This document shows, one piece after another, positions 1-10,218 of a stretch of 64,000 bases of DNA. The stretch is from Centrapalus pauciflorus. Lineage: Eukaryota; Streptophyta; Magnoliopsida; Asterales; Asteraceae. Under the pieces are notes generated by a model, which saw only the letters and a program-made list of their open reading frames with translations, ran no database searches and had not been told where the DNA came from. Position numbers and translations under genes: made by a program. The stretch lies in the NCBI GenBank assembly GCA_020465985.1, contig JAANYP010007201.1, positions 1,178,001-1,242,000 of the forward strand. Reading direction: 5' to 3'. Every line of letters starts with the position of its first letter. The first letter of the stretch is position 1.

Positions 1-130
1 GCGAACGAGAGAGATTTGGAGACGAGCGTGGTGTTCGCCGGCGCTGTGAGCGACGGCGGCGGTTGCCGGAAAAGCGAGAGAGACAGAGAACAGAGGGTGA
101 GGGCGTGTCCGAGATAGAAGGGTTGGATAA
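1..130 (-). other. Possible 5' leader of a gene beyond the left edge
   Basis: This short stretch is much richer in GC than the rest of the window. On the minus strand it is CT-rich and ends in a GC-rich segment, the look of a plant 5' UTR or first coding exon. If so, the gene runs leftward out of the window. No ATG with a recognisable protein follows, so this rests on composition alone. Confidence 0.2.
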
Positions 131-139
131 AAAGAAAAA
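131..139. repeat. 9-bp target site duplication of the Pack-MULE, left copy
   Basis: AAAGAAAAA; an identical copy lies at 1395-1403, directly outside the right TIR. Confidence 0.85.
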
Positions 140-519
140 GAGTAAATTACACGGATGGTCCCTGTGGTTGGGGGGTTTTTGCGGTTTTGGTTCCTAAAAG
201 TTTAAAATTATACGGATGGTCCCTGAAATGGGTATTTCTCACGCAAATGGTCTCTGCCGTTAACTTGAGCCGTTAGTCCAGTTAACTCACATGGGCATTT
301 TTGTCATTTCATCCCAGGGACCATTTACGTAATTTAATCTTTTTTTTATAAAATTTTAACATTTTATATCTTAGTATTATTATTATAACCAAATAAAAAA
401 TAAAAAAAACTTCCACCTAATTTTCTAGATCCTTTTGCTTCACAAATCTGAAATCAAAGTATCCCAAATCTCTGCAAAGACCTCAACAAATCTGCTCCAG
501 ATCTTCTTCTACCTCCCTC

Positions 520-780
520 TAGCAGATCCCAATTCATTCGGATCTTCACTGTGTCGATTGCTCACAGAAGAACCCTCAGTGGGCCTTTGTATCCTACGAT
601 ATCTTCATGTGCTTAGAGTGCTCCGGCAGCACCATGGCCTCGGTGTTCACATCTCCTTCGTCTGATGTGTCACTATGGACTCGTGGTCTGAGATCCAGCT
701 CCGGAAAATGGAGTCCGGCGGTAACGAGAACCTCAACCGCTTCTTGATGAAGTACGGGATTCCAAAAGAGACAACAACCG
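520..780 (+). pseudogene. Captured ARF-GAP domain fragment (AGD6/7-like)
   Basis: From 550 the plus strand encodes the first half of an ARF GTPase-activating zinc finger: CVDC, then a 16-residue spacer and CLEC, i.e. the CX2CX16CX2C metal site. After a frameshift near 625 come the ARF-GAP motifs GLGVHISFV and, after a second shift, TMDSWSEIQ, KMESGGNENLN and YGIPKE. ARF-GAPs stimulate GTP hydrolysis on ARF GTPases in vesicle traffic; the zinc-finger arginine region lies in this part. The match is to the plant AGD6/AGD7 type, residues roughly 20-95. Frameshifts and the loss of the rest of the gene make it non-functional as an ARF-GAP. It lies between MULE TIRs, immediately before an OVATE fragment. 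Confidence 0.8.
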
Positions 781-861
781 AGGTGGAGGAGGAGGAAGAA
801 TGATGATGATGATGTGTAGAGGAGGTTAGGGGACGTCGCCTGAATGGGGATCGCCGACGAA

Positions 862-1061
862 AGTGGAAGGTAAGATGAAGGAAAGCTTCGCGATGGTGAA
901 GAGATCAAAGGATCCATATGAAGATTTCAAGAAATCGATGATGGAGATGATAATGGAGAAACAAATGTTTGAAGAGAGTGATTTGGAGCAGGTTTTACCA
1001 TGACGCGATTGTGGAAGCTTTTTCAGAAATCTGGGACACCATGTTTGGTGATGATGATTGA
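862..1061 (+). pseudogene. Captured OVATE-domain fragment (OFP C-terminus)
   Basis: The plus strand encodes most of an OVATE domain: a SFAMVKRSKDPYEDFKKSM stretch, then MEMIMEKQMFEESDLEQ, a small deletion and frameshift near 995, then YHDAIVEAFSEIWDTMF and a stop at 1059-1061. Intact OVATE family proteins are plant growth regulators that bind TALE homeodomain and TRM proteins; the roughly 70-residue OVATE domain is at their C-terminus, so the stop is close to the native end. The N-terminal part is missing. The fragment has the same orientation as the ARF-GAP piece 80 bp upstream, and both lie inside one MULE. Confidence 0.8.
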
Positions 1062-1403
1062 ACTTGATGTAGATCCAGCCATAACCAAACTCAAAAGTCA
1101 ACAATTTCTATGTTTCATGTGATGGATCATCATATCACTAAGAATATGAATGTGAATAATAAGAAAAGATGATACATTAGAAAATAGAAAAAAAAAATAA
1201 ACTATTAGAAAATTACGTAAATGGTCCCTGGGATGAAATGACAAAAATGCCCCTGTGAGTTAACTGGCCTAACGACTCAAGTTAACGGCAGTGACCATTT
1301 GCGTGAGAAATACCCATTTCAGGGACCATCCATGTAATTTTAAACTTTTAGTGACCAAAACCGCAAAAACCACCAAATCACATGTAATTTACTCAAAGAA
1401 AAA

Positions 1404-2586
1404 CGAATGACCGTGAGATTTGTGTTACCCTTTTTTTATTACATTTCAACATTATTTTTTATCTCACAATAATGAAATATTTTTACCAAATTATTTCTAT
1501 TAAATGTTATTAACTAAAACTTATCGCTTGTTATTTTCAAGATTTAACATTTATCAATTCTTCAATTATATTATACTAACTAGTTTATTACCTGTATAGG
1601 ATACGAATTTGTTTCAATGATAATTAATTTAATAAATTTTAGAATAATTATAGAATTCGATGATAAACAGTACAAACTTTGAAATATTATGGAAAATATG
1701 TGACTCAATATTAATTTTAAATATTATAGATTATATCCATACAATGAATGAGAAAGATAATAAAATCCATGGCTTTATTTTATATATAATAACAATACAT
1801 AATTGGATATACAATAAATTATTAGGTTTATTAATAAATTAATATCAACTCTTAGAAATCGTAATTTTTATTTTATAAATGTCGGATTTTAACCATTGAA
1901 AAAATATTATATTAACACAGAATTGTTAGCCGAATCCCTAAAACATAGTAACTATAATTAATAAATGAAATTTTAAATTACACTTGTCAAATGGAGCAAA
2001 TGTCAATCTATTTACTTTTTTAACAGAATATATAAATATGCAATTAAACTCATCGTATTATTATCACTTTAAAATAATTATAAATCTAATTTTAAAAGAA
2101 GAAAAATTGCATGATTTATAATTTTAAATTAAAATTGTGTGAATTTTAAAATTAGTATTGTTTATAATATAAAAATTCAAGTAACCGACTCAGTTAAATA
2201 TTATAATTGATAAAAGAAAGTAAGTGATATGATTGATGGAATATAATAATAGTAAACATATGAATAACAAAAATATTTCTTAGATGTTAATAGTTGGTTA
2301 ACCAATCTTTGTTATGGTTTATTATAAAGAATAACAATTTTTTTTTATCATCAAGCAATAAAGAATAAGCATTTACAATTTTTTAGTTGATAAAAAAATG
2401 ACATGTTTCAACCTGAAAAAAAAAAAAAAAAGACGTGGATGTAATTAGCAAAAAAATTGTTATTATTTATAATTAACCATAATAATACAAATACAAGTCA
2501 TAATTTACAATTTACAAATTACAAACATAAATATTTGTAATAACTTTGGGTTAATCAATATACTAAATCTTTTAAATAAAGTAGAC
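1404..2586. other. AT-rich intergenic DNA, no feature recognised
   Basis: Very AT-rich with poly-A and poly-T tracts (for example an A-run near 2416-2432). No coding, tRNA or terminal repeat structure was identified. Confidence 0.6.
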
Positions 2587-2589
2587 TAA

Positions 2590-2876
2590 GGGGGCGTTTT
2601 GTTCACATAATCTGATGAATTTGATAGAATTGAAATGAAGATTCCATTCTGATGTGCTGTTTGGCAGTAAAAAGAAATGGAATAAATGTTCATTTTAAAA
2701 AAACACCACTTTTGAATAAATCTATTTTCCTTGGGCTAGTGCCATTGAATTTAAATTCCATTCCAAAGATTTTGATAGTTCTAAAACCAAACCTTAAACA
2801 TCATTTTCACTGGCTTCCATTTCTATTCAGACAGATTCCATTCCAGGAATAAACATTTTGCGAACTAAACGCCGCC
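2590..2876. mobile_element. Tourist-like MITE (PIF/Harbinger type)
   Basis: Termini GGGGGCGTTTTGTTC and GAACTAAACGCCGCC are imperfect inverted repeats. They are flanked by the 3-bp target duplication TAA (2587-2589, 2877-2879), typical of PIF/Harbinger MITEs. The element is 287 bp with no coding capacity. Confidence 0.8.
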
Positions 2877-3072
2877 TAAGGTGTTGTTTGATTGCATAAG
2901 AGGTAAATTGTTTGATGTCTAATTCCACTTCTGATCGATGAGATGTGGTTCTGATAAGATATTGAAGCTTGATAAGAGAATCAATAAGTCTATTTATTTT
3001 ATAAATTATCTGATTCTGTTATTTTTATTAATTTTACATATTTATTCTCAAAATCAAACAAATATCATTTAA

Positions 3073-3430
3073 TAAAGTCAAGTATGAGGTAACAATTATA
3101 TCATTGAATCAAAGTGATTCAAGCAAACCCTTTAAAAAGATTAAATAGCTTTAACAAGATTCAAGTAAGCTTTCAATTCAAGTTTGTAAGTTATAATCAA
3201 GTAACATATATGCATTCAAGAAACATAACTAAATAATAATAACAATATTCAAGTAAACCAATATGATTGATTAAAGTCAAGTATCAAGTAACATTAATAT
3301 CATTGAATCAAAGTTATTCATGTAAACCTTTAAAAACATTCAAATAGCTTTAACAAGATTCAAGTAAGAAACCAATTCAAGTTTATAAGTTATAATCAAG
3401 TAACATATATACATTCAAGAAACATACAAC
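3073..3430. repeat. Diverged ~200-bp tandem duplication
   Basis: A segment starting TAAAGTCAAGTATGAGGTAAC near 3073 recurs from about 3274. Both copies share motifs such as ATCATTGAATCAAAG, AATAGCTTTAACAAGATTC and TATAATCAAGTAACATATAT. Two units with roughly 200-bp spacing; the second is shorter. Confidence 0.7.
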
Positions 3431-3600
3431 CAACTTGTTTTCAAGAATCAAGTAATAATTCAAGTCTATGCGTTATAATCAAGTTTATAAGGTTACGTTT
3501 ATTAGCTTCAATATAACCAAAGTTTATAAGTTATATAGATATGTCATTGAAAAATAATAAATTTTATCAAAAATCATTGGAATAATTCTCGTTATAATAA

Positions 3601-4056
3601 ATATGGGTAAGGGTGGGTAGGGTGTAGGGTAGGTTTAAGGAGTAGAGGATAGGGTGGGGTGGGTAGGTTTGAGGGGTACGGGGTAGGGTAGGGGTGGGAT
3701 GGGTAGGTTTAGGGTAGGGTGTGGGGTAGGGGTGGGATAAGGCTAGGGGTGGGGTAGGTAGGTTTGAGGGGTGGTGTAGGGGTGGGTGGGTAAGTTGAGG
3801 GTATAATGGTATATGTAGGGTGGGGTAGGGTAAGAGTGAGGGTGTGGTGGGTAGGGTTGAGGGTGAGAGTGGGGTGGTATAAGTAGGTTGAGGGTAGTTG
3901 GGGTAGGGTAGGTTGAGGTGGTTGATGGTAGAGTATGTTGATGTTGAGGTTGGGTAGGATGGGGTAGGGTAGGGGTAGGATGGGGTGGGGTGGGTGGGAT
4001 GGAATGGAGTTGGGTAGGGTAGGATAGGGTAGAGTTAGGTAGGTTTGGGGTGAGGT
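3601..4056 (+). repeat. G-rich degenerate telomere-like repeat tract
   Basis: About 455 bp in which the plus strand is almost only G, T and A, made of degenerate units such as GGGTAGGGT, GGGGTGGG and occasional TTTAGGGTAGGG. Cytosine is nearly absent. The units resemble, but do not equal, the plant telomere repeat TTTAGGG. Repeated G3-G4 runs with 1-4 nt spacers meet the usual criterion for G-quadruplex formation on the plus strand. It could be a degenerated interstitial telomere block or an independent minisatellite. Confidence 0.75.
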
Positions 4057-4151
4057 GACATTAGAGAGAAAGAATAAAAGAACGTGTTTTTTTTAGATAA
4101 GTGGTGATAAAAGAATGTTTTTGTCTTATAGCAGTCACGATAAGAGGTTTT

Positions 4152-4902
4152 CAGGGCCGGTCCTATCATTTTTTAGGCCCGGGGCATATACTTAAAAAGG
4201 AGCCTCTATATATATAAGCAATATTCGTATAAAAAAATTACAATTAAATAATACTGATTTTGTTGCACTATTGTCAATGTCATGTCTTTAAAAACTTTAC
4301 AATTTGTCATCGTGTAATGGTTTCATGGTGCTTCTCTGAATTTTTCCTCAATCCAAAAACCGCAAAAAATTAATATTAACATCGTATGATTATAAATTGG
4401 GTAAAAATTGCATACAATATTAAATTATATAATTATTAGTAAATTGAAAAAAAAGAAATTTAAATTTTAAATGATTCATAATATAAATAGTAACATATGT
4501 GTCAAAGAAAATAACATCTATCTCATTAGTATTTTTAATAATCGTATAATAAATAACATAAACCACATGATAAACAAAAATAAAAAAATCAAACTCATTG
4601 GAAAACAAAAGTATGAATATTGAATTTGATGGATTGTATATTGATATAAAGCAAATAGACGATATCTATATATGAAAATCCTAGTGATAGCGATGAGATA
4701 TATAAAAAATAAAAAAATGCACACAATGGGAATCGAACCCATGACATTAGAGTTCCAAGGTGAGATGACTACCAGCTAAACCAACACATTGTTTGTGATT
4801 TTTTTCTCGCAAAACACATATAACCTAATACTGGATTGCTGGGCTATATTAACATATTAAATTTTTTTGGACCCCTTAGATTGATTGGGCCCTGGGCCCC
4901 TG
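4152..4902. mobile_element. Non-autonomous hAT element with 8-bp target duplication
   Basis: It starts CAGGGCCGGTCCT and ends GGGCCCCTG, hAT-type termini. A perfect 8-bp direct repeat GAGGTTTT flanks it (4144-4151 and 4903-4910). Length 751 bp, no transposase frame. Similar CAGGGCCG-type ends occur as fragments near 52000 and 55245. A tRNA-derived sequence sits inside its right part. Confidence 0.85.
4721..4793 (-). mobile_element. tRNA-derived SINE head or tRNA relic inside the hAT
   Basis: On the minus strand the sequence has a pol III A-box-like segment (TGGTTTAGCTGGTAG, about 4770-4784) and a perfect B box GGTTCGATTCC (4729-4739) at normal spacing, with a T-arm that pairs. The 5' and 3' arms do not form a 7-bp acceptor stem and no usable anticodon arm is evident. 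It is therefore not a functional tRNA gene; a tRNA-derived SINE 5' region is the better reading. Confidence 0.55.
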
Positions 4903-5339
4903 GAGGTTTTCACCTCTCATATCTTATCGCAATCAAACATACTTATATTCTAAACCTCTTACCGAATAAGAGATTCACGACTGATCAGACTTTTAGAGCT
5001 ATCAAACACACCCTAAATGTTTTAAAATATTTTATAGTGCATGTAAATGTAATATTTCACTTTTATCCAGATGGAATTCATGGACAAATAATATCTTATT
5101 TATATCATATTTGAATAAAAAAATATATATGCTAGAAACAATTAAAGAAAACGTTATAATTATGTAATTATAATACAACACATCAATATTTCTTTTCTCT
5201 TTTCCCTTCTCTCGATTTCATTTTCTTTCTTTACAAATTCAAGAACGCAACATAAACAATTAAATTTAGATTACAGTTCCTCAAATTCTTTTACAATCGA
5301 GTTGAACATCTCTAAACTTTGGAAACAATAATAATATAA

Positions 5340-5818
5340 TGGGATATTTGTGCTAAAAACCTTCAAGTTGGACAATTTTTGTTATTAAAAACCCCAATAA
5401 TTTCTTACACACAAAAAATCTTCAACTAACTAAAATTTATCAAAATGATGTTTTTTTCCAAAAACTATAGCTTGCAACCTAATGAACCTGTTGCAATCTG
5501 CTGACCAACCATTTGTCTTCGACAAATCCTCTTTCCAGCGAACTCATTTGTCTGTATTTTATGATTCAAATTCACATTTTATTGTTGATTTATTTGTTCA
5601 AATCTATGTTTTTTTTGTTGGAATTTACTTTTCCGACGAAATTCTGGTGGTCAGCTATGACTTGTCGACGGTGACATGTGACTTTCAATTGGTTACAAAT
5701 AATAATATCTCAATTCTATAAAATTTCGCTAGTCAGAGGTTTTTGTGCAATAGAAAACGGTTGAAGATTTTAATCAAAAAAAATGGTTCAACTTAAAAGT
5801 TTTTTCATAAATATCCTT
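5340..5818. mobile_element. Long-TIR foldback element (MULE-like MITE)
   Basis: The left end (GGGATATTTGTGCTAAAAAC and following ~75 bp) is an inverted copy of the right end, which reads AGGATATTTATGAAAAAAC on the complementary strand. No clear target duplication was found. The 79-codon frame inside (5482-5721) resembles no known protein. Confidence 0.6.
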
Positions 5819-7076
5819 ATATTCATAATATAATTGATGGGTCTAACATTTTTTAACATACACAGTTACAAATATATAATTGACGGGTTTGATTTTGTCT
5901 TTTAGTTATTTTAAAACAAAATAGGTGCACTCTTAATTTCTTAAATAGTTGAATCGTTTTTAATCGTAATTATATAAATCATATATTTCAAAATCATTTT
6001 GATCACGTAAAACATATACGATTGTTATGTAGATAAACACTTTACCATAACAACTGTAATTCACTAATACCGACAATTTTGTAATTCAGTCGGTCATTAT
6101 TTATTTTGCTTGCCTAAATATAAAAACAGACATGCTAATCGACGGTCAAACACGTTCCACGTATGCTTGACGGTCAACCATGTTCAACGTACGCTTGACT
6201 CGCCATTCCTGTTACGTGTTCTTTTCAATCTTTGACTTTTCTATACCACCTCAAGTCTCAACTGCTATACCAATCACATTCAATGTCAATTAAATTTGTT
6301 TTCAAGTCAAACGGAATGTTTTAATTAATTTTCTTAAAATAGCAATCTATTATCGATATATTTCTATATGAAACTGACTAACTCTCTAAGTGTTCAATGA
6401 ACAATGAAGAATATTGACCGGATTTATTTTATTATTTTATATAATATATAATAATTTTGCTTTTTATAATAATTTTTGATATATTATGTATTATAAAATT
6501 TCAAATATATCATCATGATCGTAATGTTTTTATCTATATTCCAATATAAAATTTATTATCGTCGAACATATCATTCATTAAACAGACAAGTATGTAGTTG
6601 ACTTGTTTTTTATTTTACATATAATATGTGACTGTTTTATTTTTCTATTATAACATTTTATATATTATATTTTATAAAAAATCGAATATATCATTACGAT
6701 CACATTTTTTTATCTTGATGTCAAACTTTTTTTTTATTCGTTCCAACTATTTTAAAAATGATAAAATTTTTATTGTTTAGTTGGCTGATTGATCACATTT
6801 TTTCCATTTATAAACTCACATTGAAAGCAAAAAATGATCATTGGATGAGGCTCACGATTGACGGCTAATGTTTTTTTTTATATAATATATAACGTACTTT
6901 TTCTTCTATAACTTTTAATATATTTAAACTTATAAAACATTAAACATATTATTATGATCATATTGTTTTTATTAACATACACAATATACAATTACTACCG
7001 TGTAAACTAAAAAAAATTATAATGACATCAAAAAATTTTATACAGCATATAACTATTTTTAAAGTTATAATTTTAA
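5819..7076. other. AT-rich intergenic DNA, nothing recognised
   Basis: Very AT-rich, with diverged internal repeats of the type TTATATTATAATTTTT and GATCATATT. No gene, RNA or element ends were identified. Confidence 0.5.
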
Positions 7077-7381
7077 GGGGTAAAGTCATACAATAGTAAC
7101 CTACTTTTGATAATTTATCAATATGGTACGTCTACTTTTTTAAATATCGATATGGTACCTGTACTTCAATTTTTCATACCGATATTACCATATTTGTAAT
7201 AGACCCCTGTTTTTCATACCATTAGAACCCTGTTTCGTATGTATAAACCGGGCTCTATTATGTAGAATGACCATATCGATGCAGAAAATTAAAATACACG
7301 TACCATATAGACAATTAAAAAAGTAGATGTACCATATCGATACATTTTCAAAAGTAGGTTGCTATTGTATGACTTTACCCC
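7077..7381. mobile_element. Foldback MITE with ~70-bp TIRs
   Basis: GGGGTAAAGTCATACAATAG at the left is mirrored by CTATTGTATGACTTTACCCC at the right, and the inverted homology continues inward past the CCATATCGATA motifs. The flanks TAATTTTAA and TAATTTTAT match at 8 of 9 positions, which suggests a Mutator-type 9-bp target duplication. 305 bp, non-coding. Confidence 0.75.

Positions 7382-7387
<6 letters not shown>

Positions 7388-7430
<43 letters not shown>
7388..7430. repeat. (TA)n microsatellite
   Basis: Uninterrupted TA dinucleotides for about 43 bp, directly beside the 7077-7381 MITE. Confidence 0.95.
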
Positions 7431-7434
<4 letters not shown>

Positions 7435-7896
7435 TTACAAATATTTGAATATAACTATATTGTTTTTGGTAAATAATCCTTATTATACGTTGTCATTATG
7501 TCATGTTATGTTTATCTACCGTCCAGTATTAAATCAATTATTCTTTAAACTATTTTTATAATAAGAAAATATTTTGTCTTAAATGTTTTAATTTATTATA
7601 TAGCTGTTTTATTTTTTCGTTATAATTTTTAAATTAATATGTTTATGAATACACCATTGGACCTTTGAATATAACTATAACGATTTTTAAAGTTATACTT
7701 TAAATATATATTGTTTTACAAATATTTGAATATAACTATAATGATTCTGATATATAATCCTTATTATTTGTTGTCATTATGATCATATATTTATCTACCA
7801 TCAGGTATTGAATCAATTATTCTCCAAACTATTTTTATAATAAGAAAATATTTCGTTATAATTTTTAAATTAATATGTTTATGAAAACACCATTGG
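7431..7896. repeat. Tandem duplication (~230-280 bp units)
   Basis: The segment TGTTTTACAAATATTTGAAT ... ACACCATTGGAC occurs twice, about 7431-7663 and 7712-7898. The second copy has a deletion relative to the first. The CACTA element begins just after the second copy. Confidence 0.75.
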
Positions 7897-8389
7897 ACAG
7901 GGTATCAATGTCACTACAAAAAAAGTGATTTTTTGTGACACACATATTTAATGACACACACTAAATGTGTCACTATAACATAATCTAGGGACATATATAA
8001 TAAAGAGCAAGTAAAGTCAATATTTTTACCTACACTTCATAAATTAGAGTAAGTACATATCCTTAAGGAAAATGTAATTTTAAAATTTTAGTCTAACCCC
8101 ATATTTTACCCATATTTTTTTTAAAATAAAAAGAGTAAGTAAAGGGGTAGGTTTTACCTACACATATATTAAGTGTAGGTAATATAAAATATTTAATTTA
8201 GATAACCATAATGTAATTTAAATATATTTAATAAAAAATCATGTTTCACCCATGTATAGGTAAAAAGAGTAGGTAAAGGGGTTTGGTTTACCTACACATA
8301 TATTAGAAGGTATATAATATATAAAAAAAAAGTATAATTGAAATATGCTTAATTACGTTAAGGAAACCCGTTGAAAACCCTAAAAATTT

Positions 8390-9222
8390 ACCCTGCTCGA
8401 AGACTCCCCTTCCCATGTGATTTCTCCTCATCTTCTCCGTCTCGTCGCCCATGGCCATCGCCTCCGTCTCGTCGCCCATCGCCTCCGTCTATTCGGCTGT
8501 CAGTTTCGTTAGGTATCACTAAGAGCTACTGCTTCTTCTAAACCTTCTGTTTCAATTTTTACGGTTCTCTTAATCGATTGTTTGACCGATCGTTCCAGCT
8601 CATCCACTCTCTCGATCTAACGAAGTTTCTGAGTCATTGTGGTATGTTTTCTAAATCTAAGCAATAGTATGTTTACATTTCTGATATATGTTCGCTTATT
8701 GTCATTATTGTGTGGGTTGTTTCAAGTAGCTCAAAAATTCATATTGCAATTTATACGCAGGTACACATTGTTTCAAGTAAGCTCAAACTATAACCCCAAA
8801 TATCATTATGTTTTTGCCTCGGAATGTGAAAGTTGATCAAGTTGAAGAACTCTCTTGGCTTTCTCCTCCTCTAAATCATGAGGTTATATATTTTTATGGA
8901 ACTGCAGTTTTAACTGATATATACTCACTTTTACCTTGGCCATTTTATATTATAGCTAGTTTGATGATTGCAGGTTGAAGAAAATTACGTGCGGGGCTAT
9001 TTAAAGGGCAAAACTGCTTATTTTGGTAAACACTGCATATTGGGGGCGTAACACAAGAGACTACCTGCAGTGTGCATAAAGGGCATAACTTTGCATCACA
9101 TCACTTAGGTTCAAGGCATTTACCTGTGATATGACTGCCTATTGTATGCAATGCTACTTCACTCGTACTGTGAGTGCCTTCTTTCTAGACGAAATTTGTA
9201 CATTTATGATATTGGTCTTAGG
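8390..9222 (+). other. Unidentified captured gene-like DNA in the CACTA
   Basis: GC content rises at 8390-8500, where a CT-rich leader precedes an ATG at 8451 followed by Ala/Ser/Pro-rich codons (imperfect repeats of GCCTCCGTCTCGTCGCCCAT). This looks like a 5' UTR and first exon. Later segments up to 9220 have exon-like and intron-like composition but resemble no protein known to me. Confidence 0.3.
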
Positions 9223-9524
9223 AGACATTTGGGATGGAGGAATCAAAGAAAATGAAATATTCTGTAATTACAAGTTACTTTGACTAATGATATAACCTTA
9301 AATAAAACTCGATGGAATGGAATGGAAAATTGATTTTAGTGTAATTACTCATTTCTTTGCCTTCTGCATCAAATGGAGAGAATTAATATCATGGAAAGAG
9401 AAGGAGTTTTCATTCTTCTTTTTTTATATTCTATGCCAGGATTTGTTTATGTATCATGGTAAGTCAAAATAGCTTGGAAACACAAGCAATTCCATTCTCT
9501 TCGATCTTTAGTACCAGACGTCCC
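9223..9524. mobile_element. Tourist-like MITE nested in the CACTA
   Basis: Ends GGAGACATTTGG and CCAGACGTCCC are imperfect inverted repeats, flanked by the 3-bp duplication TTA (9220-9222, 9525-9527). 302 bp, non-coding. The MITE must have inserted into this DNA before or after capture by the CACTA. Confidence 0.7.
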
Positions 9525-10218
9525 TTATAGAGTTCATTTATGTACATTAGTAAGATTGGAAAAGAAAAGAATTTACATTGTTGGAGGATGTACTTGTGTA
9601 ATCATCTAGGATATGTTAAACTACTAGCGCTACACTTGTGTATTATGTAATTATTTTGGTTGGAAGTTTCTTGTTGAACTTTAGGTACAAGATCATGCAT
9701 CCATCATTTGTTTGTATATATCCAGTCAAGGGTAAAATCTTGAAACTTGAAAGCGTAAAGTGGCTCTGTTTTGGGGAATAAGAGAGTAATTTTGTTTAGA
9801 ACTTGTTCTTTTTGCTAGTTAGATACCATATTTGATTGCTTTATTTTGAATTTTGGTTGGAACTTTAGGGGTTGAATATTAGGTAAGGATCTTTGCATCA
9901 AATTCTTGACTAATGTTGATTTTTTTCCTTTGCGTAGGTGGTATGTAAAGCATCGTTTCCCGTAAATTGCAATTCTAGGCTTTCAGGTTAAATCCTGTTT
10001 TCGAAAAGCGATTTGATGGGATGTTTGGAAAACATTAGAATAAGTAGTTGTGGGTTCCAAAGGTCTTTCCCAAGATAAAAAAGATATTGTTTATAAGGTC
10101 AACACGTGATCCCAACTCTTGAATGATTTCAACATTTGGCACTTAAAAAAAGTTAGATTAGGTATCTTGAAAAACACATTAGGAATTAAGAAAGATATTC
10201 GGATTTGCACGAAGATAA

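Larger units (their letters stand above)
140..1394. mobile_element. Non-autonomous Mutator-like element (Pack-MULE) with ~190-bp TIRs
   Basis: The ends form a long inverted repeat, about 140-340 against 1205-1394, with termini GAGTAAATTAC / GTAATTTACTC. A perfect 9-bp target duplication AAAGAAAAA lies at 131-139 and 1395-1403, the length expected for Mutator superfamily insertions. No transposase is present. The interior carries fragments of two unrelated host genes, ARF-GAP and OVATE family, which makes this a Pack-MULE. The TIRs contain the GGATGGTCCCTG type of motif, also seen in degraded form near 31690. Confidence 0.9.

Noticed and set aside
4721..4793. Functional tRNA gene on the minus strand
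   Set aside because: A and B boxes are present, but the arms outside do not form an acceptor stem and no proper anticodon loop was found.
5482..5721. 79-codon frame within the 5340-5818 foldback element
   Set aside because: No homology and it lies entirely inside a MITE-like element.
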